This document shows, one piece after another, positions 31,961-44,345 of a stretch of 64,000 nucleotides of DNA (position 1 is its first letter; the number at the start of each line of letters is the position of its first letter). Origin of the DNA: Cyrtodaria siliqua (taxonomy: Eukaryota > Mollusca > Bivalvia > Adapedonta > Hiatellidae); contig JAWPHD010001215.1 of NCBI GenBank assembly GCA_037043455.1, positions 248,001 through 312,000 on the forward strand, given 5' to 3'. The notes below the pieces were generated by a model that saw only the letters and a program-made list of their open reading frames with translations, did no database searches and was not told where the DNA came from. A program made the translations under genes and the position numbers.

Positions 31961-32619
31961 CAGCCACTTTAATGATGCAAAGTAACTTCTGTCGCTGTAT
32001 AAATTTTAATTTCTATATATTTATTTCAAGTTATTTCTATTCAACCATTGGCATAATTGCAAGATGCTGACATAAATGCAAGATCGAACAATTGCAGAGC
32101 TATATAATCATAATTTAAATAAATTCTGCTTTTTAATCTACTGCTATACCTGTAGCTCTGAGAATCATAGCTCATTGCTTCACTGTACCATATTTCTTTT
32201 TTTAAAATCTAGAGTCAAATATTGATACTGTCAGAAATATATTACATGCTTACTGAAAGAAAACACCAACAGTATCCAGGCAATGCTGTCAGAGTTTGCT
32301 CAGCATGTTTTACTAAGACATACTGAGATGCTTTCACAGTAAGTTTCGTGTAATGATATTTGAAACGAGAAAAGTCATATTGATGATTCTTCATAACAAG
32401 TATCAAGTGGATCTGTTGAAAAGTTTAGGAAGAGTAGTCCGGACAAGATACACTGACAAGGGCAACACTATATAACCCTTGACTCCACAACCAATATATT
32501 GACGGGGCATAAATAAAATAATAAAGTAACAGATGACAACGGACAATGCATCGTCTCTTAATTTAGCTTTACTGGCCCTTATAAGCATACTAGTAAATAT
32601 CTGTAGCGCAACCATGGCC
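31961..32619. other. AT-rich spacer
   Basis: No supported gene or repeat. The 91-codon minus-strand frame at 32403-32678 lacks recognisable features and runs into the next repeat. Confidence 0.4.
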
Positions 32620-33175
32620 GGTTTTATAATAATTGCACATGGCAATGCTGAGATATAAAAAACAATTGGCCATGGCAAGGCCTAGATATAAAAAAAATTA
32701 TGTTAAAAAGGCTAACATAACATATAAAGTAGGTCATAGTAATCTAGTTTTCAGGGTATGCTCAGTGCCTGATAGAGGAAGGTGCTGTTAAAAAGTGATG
32801 AAGATCGGACATGGTAATGCTGAGATATAAAAACAACTTTATTTCCCCGCCCCCGCCGAAACTTAAACAAAAAGGTTAACGCAACGCATATTTTGGAGAA
32901 AACAGTCACAGTGACCTAGTTTTCAGGGTAAGATGCTTGATGGGAGGAAGGTGCTGTTAAAATGTGATGAAGATCGGACATGGTAATGCTGAGATATAAC
33001 TACAACTTTATTCCCCCCGCCGAAACTTAAACAAAAAGGTTAACGTAACGCATATTTTGGAAAAAGTAGGTCACAGTGACCTAGTTTTCAGGGTATGGTC
33101 AGTGCTTGATGAGAGGAAGGTGCTGTTAAAGTTTGATGAAGATCGGACATGGATCGGGCTGAGATATATGGAAAA
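32620..33175 (+). repeat. Tandem array, ~165 bp unit ('gatgaagatcggacatggta' family)
   Basis: Three clear copies and one degenerate copy. GATGAAGATCGGACATGG occurs near 32797, 32965 and 33135, with CAGTGACCTAGTTTTCAGGG and AACTTAAACAAAAAGGTTAA in each. This is another family with a unit near 160-170 bp. Confidence 0.8.
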
Positions 33176-33550
33176 CACAAAATGTTGTCTCCAAAAAAAA
33201 CCCGGCTAAAAATCAACCATCCTAAATGGCCTAACGAGATAAAAACAAAAATGGCGTAAAACTTCTTTCAAATACATGAAACTAAAAAATATTTACCCTA
33301 GAGAAAATATGCAGCTTCAAAACAGTCTCTCAACATCCCCATCTCTGGTGGAAATCTCCATCTCAGGTGGCAGAGTTCATTTACAAGTAGATATTACACA
33401 ATCTGACATATTAATCCAATTATTTAAGTTTGTTTTGCGTGCTAGTTCTGTTGTACAGTCTAATACAATAGTACTTAACACATTTAGTAAAATGTAAACA
33501 ATTTTCAGTATGACAGAATAAAAGGCATACCTGGTTAATGTTTTTACAAC
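33176..33550. other. AT-rich spacer
   Basis: No gene is supported; one 73-codon plus-strand frame is unremarkable. Confidence 0.4.
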
Positions 33551-33780
33551 TGGAGGATCATCCTCATATGCTCAATCAACACGTGCAGGTCAAGCGTTAA
33601 AGGCAATATTTAAAATATCCTCATATGCTCAATCAACACGTGCAGGTCAAGCGTTAAAGGCAATATTTATAATATTGCCTTTAACGCTTGACCTGCACGT
33701 GTTGATTGAGCATATGAGGAAATATTGCCTTTAACGCTTGACCTGCACGTGTTGATTGAGCATATGAGGATGATCCTCCA
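33551..33780. repeat. 230 bp near-perfect palindrome of four 50-57 bp modules
   Basis: Starts TGGAGGATCATCCTCATATG and ends with its exact inverse at 33780. A module beginning CCTCATATGCTCAATCAACA and ending GCGTTAAAGGCAATATTT is present twice forward and twice inverted, meeting near 33667. The only length difference is an extra AAAATA between the two forward modules. Such a perfect palindrome should extrude a cruciform and is unstable, which implies recent formation. Confidence 0.95.
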
Positions 33781-33789
33781 GTATTACAA

Positions 33790-34870
33790 ACACAACATTT
33801 TCTCTCATTTATCGGTGTTCTGTTTGGTTTATTCCATCGTCCTGCATGCATGCTTCTTTTTGTGATCTGTGAGATGAGACTCTAAATTCTAAATTTTGAT
33901 ATGTTACATACTGCGAAGTAGGTCTGAAATCTAAAACTACATATATTATTATAATATAAATACTTGAATCAGTTAATCTACTATTCATTCCAATTTGTAC
34001 AAAGTTGTCATTTAATCTTTGTTCAAATATGCATAAAAACAGTTTTACGTTACCAACACTTTGCGTTAACCATATATCATTAAACCTCATTCGATATAAC
34101 ATTTCTCTTACTGAGGAAGCCCAATTCTTTATATTTGGTTTCACATGTATATCATATAACATCAGATCATATATTCTCTTCACATATTTGTTTTCATTTC
34201 TATTTAATATTTGTAACCAATACTTTATGATATCATAATGTCGCATAATAACCAGAGGTTTTCTATCGAATTCTCCGTATACAAAATCGTTTTGTGTTGT
34301 CTTTTTGAACCCAACATTCGTTTACAAAATTGTAAATGAACCCTTTCAGTGTCATTCGCCTGATTGAAACACCATACTTCTGACCCATAAATCAGAATAG
34401 GAGAATTAATTTATCAAATAAATCTATTGTATGTTCAATTGGTAATTCCGTAAACTTATGTAGTTTTAGATTTCAGACCTACTTCGCAGTATGTAACATA
34501 TCTAAATTTAGAATTTAGAGTCTCGTCTCACAGATCACAAAAAGAAGCATGCAGGACGATGGAATAAACCAAACAGAACACCGATAAATGAGAGAAAATG
34601 TTGTGTTTGTAATATTTTAGAAGATGAGTTTCATTTTATGTTGGAATGCCCGTTATATTCCGGTCTGAGAAACAATTTATCAAAAAATACTATTGGAATA
34701 GACCAAATATGCATAAAATGGTTTTGTTAATTAATTCAACATGTAAGAAATAAGAAATGTTCATACATAAAGCCTTTACTAAAAGGAATGAATCTATGTT
34801 TGCCAATAATTGAACTATATTTTGTAGAATGTATTACAAATTGCTGTAGCGGTATGTTTACTTGCATATG
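33790..34870. pseudogene. LINE fragments in inverted arrangement
   Basis: On the minus strand, 33809-34246 encodes a LINE-type C-terminal region (IIKYWLQILNRNENKYVKRI; NWASSVREML), comparable to the 29553-30710 ORF. About 33790-33935 is repeated in inverse orientation at about 34460-34605. The plus strand then continues past it into a Cys knuckle (CCVCNILEDEFHFMLECPLY). The two copies of the same piece point at each other, so an internal inversion or fold-back duplication broke this LINE. Both parts carry stops. Confidence 0.7.
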
Positions 34871-35164
34871 TATACCTGGTTGCTAAGCATCTACTTAAAA
34901 TTACTTACGTGTTTATACAATTAAAAGCTATATGAACTATATGCAGTCACGTATGGCATGTAAGAATATACATGTATAAGTATCAACAGTTAGTATGTTA
35001 TGCGGACATGCATATATATACTTGTCCTTAGTTAAAGAAACCTTCTCCTAACAATGAAAAAGTTATATATGTATATAATTATTTGTTGTTCAATTTGAAG
35101 ACTGAGTTTGACTGTCAGCCATATATGTATATCCTCATGGGCGGTTAGCCTATTGGAAATTTGA
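34871..35164. other. AT-rich spacer
   Basis: No gene seen; short TATATGTATATA-type runs only. Confidence 0.4.
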
Positions 35165-35400
35165 ATTTTTTTTTTTTACATAATTTGTTTATTACACGTG
35201 AATGAGTTTGTGTTTTGTTATAATTAAACATAGCAGTTACATAATAATTATATGTATTACATGTGAGTGAGAGTGTGTATCTTATAATTAAACATAGCAA
35301 TTACATAATATGTGTATTGCTTGTGAATGAGTTTGTGTATGTACAATTAAACATTGCAGTTACATAATATGTTTATTACATGTGAATGCGTTTGCGTATT
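35165..35400 (+). repeat. ~60 bp tandem repeat, four degenerate copies
   Basis: The unit contains AATTAAACATAGCAGTTACA, TAATATGT(G/T)TATTAC and GTGAATGAGTTTGTGTA. A T9-10 run lies at its left edge. Confidence 0.75.
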
Positions 35401-36423
35401 ATCTTGTATGGAGTTATATCGCTTTATTTTGACAAATGACGTCAACATGTTGAGGTTATGATTCAACGTCACAGGCAGTTATTTGTATGTTTCGATTTTG
35501 TTATTAATATTGAGTAATGATGAATTTTCTTCCGCTGGGACATTTTGATATTTCATCCGTAGATAAAATAAAATCAACAATTAGTATATGCACCAACAAT
35601 TTGCTTTGAACTATTTGAATGATAAATGATAACGAATTGCAATTTTTCAAATTACATTCTAGTAAAACTAACGGGACGCTGCGGGTTTTAAAAACAAAAT
35701 TTATATTTGACTCTACGAAGATTACTGTGTTTCGGTTATTTGATGTTAAGATCGCAAATTGAATATAAACATGTGTCTAAACTAAAATCACTTGACTTAA
35801 TATTATGCATGTGAATTTATGTATGTATATATAAAAATGTACGTATGTACAAGTTAAATAAACTATATGTTCTGTAGATTCCCAATAGATAAATGACACA
35901 CTTATATGAACTCTATTTTTGGCTTCATTAAACGCGGGTAAGCTAAGAATATCTAAAAATGTCATAAACCGGGTGATTTAATTTCTTCAATAAAAATGTC
36001 TTATGTCTCTTATTTTATTGCAAAGCAAAGACAAATACATGTAAGTGCCAGTGACGTTAATGAGAAGTGATATGGCAAAGATTAGAGATACATCTAACAA
36101 CTTCTAAAATAAATGGCATACTGCTGTATAATATTAAACATTTACAAGCTATAATTCTTCTGTATTACCTGTAGGAACGTCACGTCTGGAACAAGTTAGT
36201 GTGTGTGCTGGTGTGCAAAAAGGTTGATTCAGTCTGCAGTTGTCGATTGTGCGCGCACCTCATAAAACTCGTAAATCGGAATGAATGTTTTTCAACGAGA
36301 ATAATAGCGAGGATTCTCTGTACCATTGATGTATAGTTATATTGCTTTTTAATGTTGACTGAGAATATAGCCTGGTGGAGATGTCTTTATTTACACTGTC
36401 CCGTTTTACTGGGATGACAATAG
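35401..36423. other. AT-rich spacer
   Basis: About 1 kb without a supported gene, SINE boxes or repeats. Short frames lack features. Confidence 0.5.
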
Positions 36424-37069
36424 GGTAAGAGTGAGATTTGGTGCATACTAATACCTGGTTTGAACCATCAGTAAGAGTGAGATTTGGTGCATACTAATAC
36501 CTGGTTTGAACCATCAGTAAGAGTGAGATTTGGTGCATACTAATACCTGGTTTGAACCATCAGTAAGAGTGAGATTTGGTGCATACTAATACCTGGTTTG
36601 AACCATCAGTAAGAGTGAGATTTGGTGCATACTAATACCTGGTTTGAACCATCAGTAAGAGTGAGATTTGGTGCATACTAATACCTGGTTTGAACCATCA
36701 GTAAGAGTGAGATTTGGTGCATACTAATACCTGGTTTGAACCATCAGTAAGAGTGAGATTTGGTGCATACTAATACCTGGTTTGAACCATCAGTAAGAGT
36801 GAGATTTGGTGCATACTAATACCTGGTTTGAACCATCAGTAAGAGTGAGATTTGGTGCATACTAATACCTGGTTTGAACCATCAGTAAGAGTGAGATTTG
36901 GTGCATACTAATACCTGGTTTGAACCATCAGTAAGAGTGAGATTTGGTGCATACTAATACCTGGTTTGAACCATCAGTAAGAGTGAGATTTGGTGCATAC
37001 TAATACCTGGTTTGAACCATCAGTAAGAGTGAGATTTGGTGCATACTAATACCTGGTTTGAACCATCAG
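36424..37069 (+). repeat. 46 bp tandem repeat, 14 apparently identical copies
   Basis: The unit is TAAGAGTGAGATTTGGTGCA, then TACTAATACCTGGTTTGAAC, then CATCAG. Reading across the 14 units I see no substitutions or length variants. The TACTAAT and polypyrimidine-poor context do not support a splicing role. Perfect identity points to very recent expansion or to strong homogenisation, and the copy number is probably polymorphic. Confidence 0.97.
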
Positions 37070-37130
37070 CGGTCTTGTTGCCACTGACCGTTGCAAGGCG
37101 GTTTGCCAATTGTCAACTCGTTCGTGGTTG
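37070..37130 (+). repeat. Isolated degenerate unit of the 48 bp minisatellite
   Basis: CTTGTTGCCACTGACCGTTG, CAAGGCGGT and ATTGTCAACT match the 48 bp unit that forms the array starting ~1 kb further right. It directly abuts the last 46 bp unit. Confidence 0.7.
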
Positions 37131-38149
37131 TCACGTCACACATGTCTTACTTCGTAATAACCTTGTAATTCTCTTTTTGTTTAAATGAACTCTGTGAAAG
37201 CTACATTTTTCTGTTCGACTTTTATATCTACTTTCATTATGAATGTTCCAAATAATAGCGTGTCCTGATTGTACAGGGATTAGCTAACGTGGAAGTACAT
37301 TAAGGAACACGAACTATCCTGTAATAAACTACGAAAATAAACACGAAAAGAAATAACAATTACATATTACGTGATCATTACGCGAAATGAACCGACATGA
37401 TGTCCGCCGATATAGAATGAACATTACCGGTTCCTGTGCGATCATAGATACCAAGGTGAAAACAACTAATTAGTTTAAAGTAGCTAATAGCTAAGTCATG
37501 TTAAGTTTCACATTGAGCATCCTGGCTTCCTTGCTCATCTTCTGCTCCTAACATGCACGTTCAATAACCATCATTCGTTCTGTTGCACTCTACTATGCAT
37601 GTGCAGTGTACATACAGTTGGTTAGGAGGTATTTGATCTCTTTGGTTAAACGTCTAAATTTAAAATAAAAGGAAACTGTCTATTTAGTTTCTGTTTTAGA
37701 TTTAACCTTTCAGTTGTACGATAGCACAATATCTGAAATTATTGTCTGTGAATATTTTTTATATTTTTTTTTTACATAAGAAGTGCCTAACTTTAACACA
37801 ATAAATCATTTTGACTTTAGTCCCTGATATCTCAGTTTATTGTGACAGTATGGTATTTTTCGTTTCAAAAGCACACTTCATTTGTGTGGTAAGGAATCAT
37901 TATGTTCTGGTAGGTGTTGCATTTAGTGTTACATTTACACCGCTGCATAAATGTATGTCTATATGATATATTTTCAAGCCTGGATTTTTTTTTAATAATC
38001 TAAAATAAATGAGCTGAGGAAATTGCATTTAAAGAGAACACGATTCTTTACTACCGATGATTTGCATTGTACACGTGTATACCTTTACACGGATTCAAGG
38101 CACGCTTAGAGATTATTAGCGTAAACTATATGTCCCCAGTGGCCTTCTT
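37131..38149. other. AT-rich spacer between two minisatellites
   Basis: No gene, SINE or inverted repeat supported; long T runs near 37760 and 37985. Confidence 0.5.
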
Positions 38150-39029
38150 ACATGTACCCTTGTTGTCAACTATTAAATGAATCACTGACCGTTCCAAGGC
38201 GGTACACTTGTTGTCAACTATTACATGAACCACTGACAGTTCAAAGGCGGTACCCTTGTTGTCAACAATTACATGTACCACTGACCGTTCCAAGGCGGTA
38301 CTCTTGTTGTCAACTATTACATGAACCACTGACAGTTCCAAGGCGGTATCCTTGTTGTCAACTATTACATGAACCACTGATCGTTCCAAGGAAGTACCCT
38401 TGTTGTCAACTATTACATGTAACACTGACCGTTCCAAGGAGGTATCCTTGTTGTCAACTATGACATGTACCACTGAACGTTCCAAGGCAGTACCCTTGTT
38501 GTCAACTATAACATGTGCCACTGACCGTTCCAAGGCTGTACCCTTGTTGTCAGCTATTACATATGCCACTGACCGTTCCAAGGCGGCACCCTTGTTGTCA
38601 ACTATTACTTTAGCCACTGACCGTTCTAAGGTGGTCCCATTGTTGTCAACTATTACATGTGCCACTGACCGTTCCAAGGCGGTACCTTTATTGTTAACTA
38701 TTACATGTACCACTGAAAGTTCCAATGCGGTACGCTTGTTGTCAACTATTACATGTAACACTGACCGTTCCAAGGAGGTATCCTTGTTGTCAACTATGAC
38801 ATGTACCCCTGAACGTTCCAAGGCGGTATCCTTGTTGTCAACTATTACATGTACCACTGAACGTTCCAAGGCGATATCCTTGTTGTCAACTATTACATGA
38901 ACCACTGACCGTTCCAAGGCAGTACCCTTGTTGTCAACTATTACATGTAACACTGACCGTTCCAAGGCGGTATCCTTGTTGTCAACTATGACATGTTCCA
39001 CTGAACGTTCCAAGACGGTACCCTTGGTT

Positions 39030-39275
39030 TAAACAATATTTACTTCATAATGTTCACATATATTATATACACATTATAATAGTAAGGATCTGAAAACAAG
39101 CTTATCAAAGCTTATATAAATTCATCTCCTTTCAGAGAAGTCACATTTTGATATGGCTAAGTAACATAAATATTTTAATCGTGAAAAGTAAGAAAATAAA
39201 GCAGAATAAATAATCAAGGATAAGGAATCAGAATGGTAGCTGAGTACGTATAGCTGAGCACCAAAATGAGAAGTA
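39030..39275. repeat. Unique spacer of the minisatellite, copy 1
   Basis: Starts after GACGGTACCCTTGG and includes TTTAAACAATATTTACTTCA and AAAATAAAGCAGAATAAATA. It is nearly identical to 40070-40320, about 1,040 bp away, which defines a higher-order duplication. Confidence 0.85.
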
Positions 39276-40069
39276 CCCTTGTTGTCAACTATTACATGTG
39301 TCACTGACCGTTCCAAGGCGATATCCTTGTTGTCAACTATTACATGTGCCACTGACCGTTCCAAATGTGCCAGTGACCGTTCCAAGGCCGTACTCTTGGT
39401 GTCAACTATTCCATGTACCAGTGAACGTTCCAAGGCGGTACCCTTGATGTCAACTATTTCATGTGCCACGGACCGTTCCAAGGCGGTAGCCTTGTTGACA
39501 ACTATTACATGTGCCACAGATCGTTACAATGCGGTACTCTTGTTGTCAACTATGACATGTACCACTGACCGTTCCAAGGCAGTACGCTTGTTGCCAACTA
39601 GTACATGTGCCACTGACAGTTCCAAGGCGGTCCCATTGTAGTCAACTATTATTAAACGTGCCACTGACCTTTCCAAGGCGGTACCTTTGTTATTAACTAT
39701 TACATGTGCCACTGACCGTTCCGAGGCGGTACCCTTGTTGTCAACTGTTACATGTGTCACTGACAGTTCCAAGGCTGTACCCATGTTGTCAACTATTACA
39801 TGAACCACTGACAGTTCCAAGGCGGTATCCTTGTTGTCAACTATTACATGAACCACTGACCGTTCCAAGGCGGTACCATTGTTGTCAACTATTACATGTA
39901 CCACTGACCGTTCCAAGGCGGTATCCTTGTTGTCAACTATTACATGAACCACTGACAGTTCCAAGGCGGTATCCTTGTTGTCAACTATTACGTGTAACAC
40001 TGACCGTTCCAAGGCGGTATCCTTGTTGTCAACTATGACATGTTCCACTGAACGTTCCAAGACGGTACC

Positions 40070-40320
40070 CTTGGTTTAAACAATATTTATTTCATAATGT
40101 ACACATATATTATATACACATTATAATAGTAAGGATCTGAAAACAAGCTTATCAAAGCTTATATAAATTCATCTCCTTTCAGAGAAGTCACATTTTGATA
40201 TGGCTAAGTAACATAAATATTTTAATCATGAAAAGTAAGAAAATAAAGCAGAATAAATAATCAAGGATAAGGAATCAGAATGGTAGCTGAGTACGTATAG
40301 CTGAGCACCAAAATGAGAAG
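40070..40320. repeat. Unique spacer of the minisatellite, copy 2
   Basis: Differs from copy 1 by only a few bases (for example ACTTCA/ATTTCA, GTTCAC/GTACAC and ATCGTG/ATCATG). On the minus strand the repeat frame continues through both spacers, but the 178-codon and 616-codon frames end at different points. Confidence 0.85.
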
Positions 40321-42069
40321 TACCCTTGTTGTCAACTATTACATGTGTCACTGACCGTTCCAAGGCGATATCCTTGTTGTCAACTATTTCATGAACCACT
40401 GACCGTTCCAAGGCGGTACCCTTGTTGTCAACTATGTCATGTGCCACTGACCGTTCGAAGGCAGTATCCTTGTTGTCAACTATGACATGAACAACTGACC
40501 GTTCCAAGGCTGTACCCTTGTTGTCAACTATTACATGTACCACTGAAAGTTCCAATGCGGTACCCTTGTTGTCAACTATTACATGTGCCACTGACCGTTC
40601 CAATGCGGTACCCTTGTTGTCAACTATTTCATGAACCACTGACCGTTCCAAGGCGGTACCCTTGTTGTCAACTATGTCATGTGCCACTGACCGTTCGAAG
40701 GCAGTATCCTTGTTGTCAACTATGACATGAACAACTGACCGTTCCAAGGCTGTACCCTTGTTGTCAACTATTACATGTACCACTGAAAGTTCCAATGCGG
40801 TACACGTGTTGTCAACTATTACATGTAACACTGACCGTTCCAAGGCGGTACCCTTTTTTACAACTATTACATGAACCACTGACAGTTCCAAGGCGGTATC
40901 CTTGTTGTCAACTATTACATGAACCACTGACCGTTCCAAGGAAGTACCCTTGTTGTCAACTATTACATGTAACACTGACCGTTCCAAGGAGGTATCCTTG
41001 TTGTCAACTATGACATGTACCACTGAACGTTCCAAGGCGGTACCCTTGTTGTCAACTATAACATGTGCCACTGACCGTTCCAAGGCTGTACCCTTGTTCT
41101 CAGCTATTACATATGCCACTGACCGTTCCAAGGCGGTACCCTTGTTGTCAACTATTACTTTAGCCACTGACCGTTCCAAGGTGGTCCCATTGTTGTCAAC
41201 TATTACATGTGCCACTGACCGTTCCAAGGCGGTACCTTTATTGTTAACTATTACATGTGCCACTGACCGTTCCAAGGCGGTACCCTTGTTGTCAACTATT
41301 ACATGCGTCACTGACAGTTCCAAGGCAGTACCCATGTTGTCAACTATTACATGTACCACTGACCATTCCAAGGCGGTACTCTTGTTGTCAACTATTACAT
41401 GTGCCACTGACCGTTCCATGGCGGTACCCTTGTTGTCAACTATTACATGTGCCACTGACCGCTCAAATGCGGTAATCTTGTTGTCACTCATTACATGTAC
41501 CACTGACCGTTTCAAGGCATTATCCTTGTTTTCAACTATTACACGTACCACTGACCGTTCAAAGACGGTAATCTTGTTGTCACTCATTACATGTACCACT
41601 GACCGTTTCAAGGCATTATCCTTGTTTTCAACTATTACATGTACCACTGACCGTTCCAAGGCGGTATCCTTGTCAATTATTACATGTACCACTGACCGTT
41701 CCAAGGCGGTATCGTTGTTGTCAAGTATTACATGAACCACTGACCGTTCCAAGGTGGTACACATGTTGTCAACTATTACATGAACCACTGACCGTTCCAA
41801 GGCGGTATCCTTATTGTCAACTATTACATGTACCACTGACCGGTCCAAGGCGGTAACGTTGTTGTCAGCTATTACATGAACCACTGACCGTTCCAAGGCG
41901 GTATCTTTATTGTCAACTATTACATGTGCCACTGACCGTTCCAATGCGGTACCCTTGTTGTCAACTATAACATGGACCACTGACCATTCCAAGGCGGTAT
42001 CTTTATTGTCAACTATTACATGTACCACTGACCGTTCCAAGGCGGTACCGTTGTTGTGAACTATTACAT

Positions 42070-42134
42070 GAACCACTGACCGTCCTCATTTGCACGTTTT
42101 GCCTGTATTCCGTCAACAGGTTCACTGTCCGCCA
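42070..42134 (-). other. Weak candidate first exon
   Basis: On the minus strand CAAGATGGCGGACAGTGAAC gives a good Kozak ATG followed by a polar open frame of 24 codons that stops as it enters the 48 bp array. No promoter or splice site confirms it. It could be a host first exon next to the minisatellite or chance. Confidence 0.25.
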
Positions 42135-42139
42135 TCTTG

Positions 42140-42714
42140 AATGGATGTACCGTGTTCCGGAAAGGACGTACCGCATCTCGATCATGGGGTGTAGTAAAAC
42201 GTTGCTGTATTATGCGTTTTCGTAACAAAAATAAACAATATATGTTTCTCTATCTAAGAAAATATTCCTGTTTTATCAAGTGTTTTATTATATCACAGTT
42301 GTGTCAATTCTATAAAACCATTTGCATCTCTGCTGAAATATGATTTTTATGTTATTTTGTAGATGGGATGACTTTAGGTACATAGAATAAAATAATTGGA
42401 AAACATAAGTATGTTTATCGTAAATAAATATACATTTCCAAAACATGCAAAAACAGGGATCATTTTCTTATGATCTTAAAAATTCCACGTCCCTAGTCTC
42501 CATAAATGATGTACTACCTTGGATGTAATAACATTAATTAATTTGTATTCTGATGAGTATGTCATACATTAATGTTTCTAGAAATGGTCACATCTAATTC
42601 CAGTTTCTAACAAATATATGATACACAATGTTTGCTTACTTTGATATCGTAGAACTTCAAAAATAATGAGCTCAATGGGTATCCTTCTTTCCAAATATAA
42701 TTCTATGTAAAATT
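42140..42714. other. AT-rich spacer
   Basis: No supported gene; a 68-codon plus-strand frame has no features. Confidence 0.4.
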
Positions 42715-42990
42715 GAATACATTTTATGACTCTTTAAGTCAACTATTATTTAACTGTTTTACATGTTCACATTTTGTATTTTTTAAAATGAGAAGGGACA
42801 AGGGAGTGTCTCATAACAGGATTACAGCAAATTGCATTTGATGATAACAGACAACAAAGATTAAAAAAAAACACACTAGTAAATAACATCATTTTTACAT
42901 ACATGGGGAACAACCTTTTTCTCGTCACTCGATACCGATTGTGGATAACAGATAACAGTATAGAAATATTCTCCATAACGGATGAAATAC
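42715..42990 (+). repeat. Dispersed ~280 bp repeat, copy 1
   Basis: Runs from GACTCTTTAAGTCAACTATT through GATGATAACAGACAACAAAG to GATACCGATTGTGGATAACA and ATGAAATACATT. It matches 45485-45790 in the same orientation. Confidence 0.8.
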
Positions 42991-44019
42991 ATTTCGCCAA
43001 CAGTTAACTTTAAATTAACCGATTACTGGTACTATTATTTCACAATTATAGAAAGAAAAACAGTTATAAATTATGTCTAGAAAAGAATATATCTGCTTTC
43101 TTTTGGTTGTGGTTATGACTTAACTTTGCATTACGTAGCCTTTGATCCGTATTCATAAAGCTTCTAAGCATTATCTTAAGTCAACATTTATCGATTTTTA
43201 AACACCTTTTTCTATCGTTTCAATACATCTCTTTTATATTTTTAATAATGCTCGCAGCTAAATATTTATCTTAAAATAGGTGCTATATTTAGTGTTGCTG
43301 AGAGTTTAATAAGGATATTTGAAAATATGCCAACATCTGAAGTTTTTTATTAATACGGACCCTGGGCATTAATAATCTACAAGATAATGCTGGTAATTCG
43401 TCTTAAAGTCGATTATTTAAAAAAGAAAGAATTGGATTCTCTGATGTACCATTGGTGAGAAAAATGCCGTGTATTTGCCTTTGGTGGATTTAACAGTGGG
43501 AAAGCAACCATGTAAACCAAATAATCCAAACATATAAAACGTAGACTGTTCACATGGAAAACAATAGACTGTACCGGTTTTTTTTGTCAAAGGTTTTATT
43601 CATTCGTACTCAACCATTTTCATTTTCCCCAACATAATGTTGAAAAATTAAAGTATTATTTGCAAATATTAAAATACTGTCTAAAAACCTACCTCCATTA
43701 GTTTTTTTTAAGACTCGGTATTGCAGTGTGTTTAAAACGTACTGTTAGGGTATATCTTCATCAGCAAGCAATTACAAGTGACCCTAAACGATTTATGTTA
43801 AACACTATTTTATTCTCAAACATACATAATTATAATGATTTTAGTCTATAGACAACAGCTATATATCAATTTATGTACAATTTAACAAACAATTTGAAAA
43901 CGTGATTCGAAAAATAGCTTAAACCTCATATCAATCTTTTCCGATAATTGCTTAATTTGTGATGTCATAAACCATTGATAACGCATCGGTGGGAACCTTA
44001 CGGAAGCTGGCTACTGTTG
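42991..44019. other. AT-rich spacer
   Basis: About 1 kb without a supported feature. Confidence 0.5.
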
Positions 44020-44345
44020 TATAAGTATGCGTCTCATGGTTCATAGATATTTAATAGTAAGTATGCGTCTCATGGTTCATATATATTTAACATTAAATAT
44101 GCGTCTCATGGTTCATTGATATTTAACAGTAAGTATGCATCTCATGGTTAATATATATTTAACAGTAAGTATGCGTCTCATGTTTTATAGATATTTAACA
44201 GTAAGTATGCGTCTCATGGTTCATAGATATTTAACAGTAAGTATGCGTCTCATGTTTTATAGATATTTAACAGTAAGTATGCGTCTCATGGTTCATAGAT
44301 ATTTAACAGTAAGTATGCGTCTTATGGTTAATAGATATTTAACAA
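44020..44345 (+). repeat. 36 bp tandem repeat, nine copies
   Basis: The unit is AAGTATGCGTCTCATGGTTC then ATAGATATTTAACAGT. Copies vary mainly in GGTTCATAG versus GTTTTATAG. One further copy sits at 45788-45825, directly after the second ~280 bp repeat, and both are followed by a homologous CATATCATGTATTCCGGAC(A/G)G segment. Confidence 0.9.

Larger units (their letters stand above)
38150..42085 (-). repeat. 48 bp minisatellite with higher-order structure; long open frames
   Basis: The unit includes TTGTTGTCAACTATTACATG, (T/A)(A/G)CCACTGACCGTTCC and AAGGCGGTACCC. Because 48 is divisible by three, frames stay open. On the minus strand a 16-residue repeat (ALERSVVHVIVDNKGT and variants) gives ORFs of 295 (38126-39013), 178 (39524-40060) and 616 codons (40226-42076). 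The plus strand is also open for up to 261 codons. Two ~250 bp unique spacers (about 39030-39275 and 40065-40320) are near-identical. A 240 bp block (five units) at 40383 is repeated at 40623, and a ~430 bp block near 38370 recurs near 40910. No signal peptide or domain was found. Treat as non-coding unless transcripts show otherwise. Confidence 0.9.

Noticed and set aside
36424..37069. CRISPR-like array
   Set aside because: The 46 bp units are contiguous and identical with no unique spacers, and the DNA is eukaryotic.
38126..42076. Long plus- and minus-strand ORFs in the 48 bp array called as genes
   Set aside because: Open frames on both strands follow from a 48 bp period; there is no domain, signal peptide or conserved terminus. 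Kept as a finding only.
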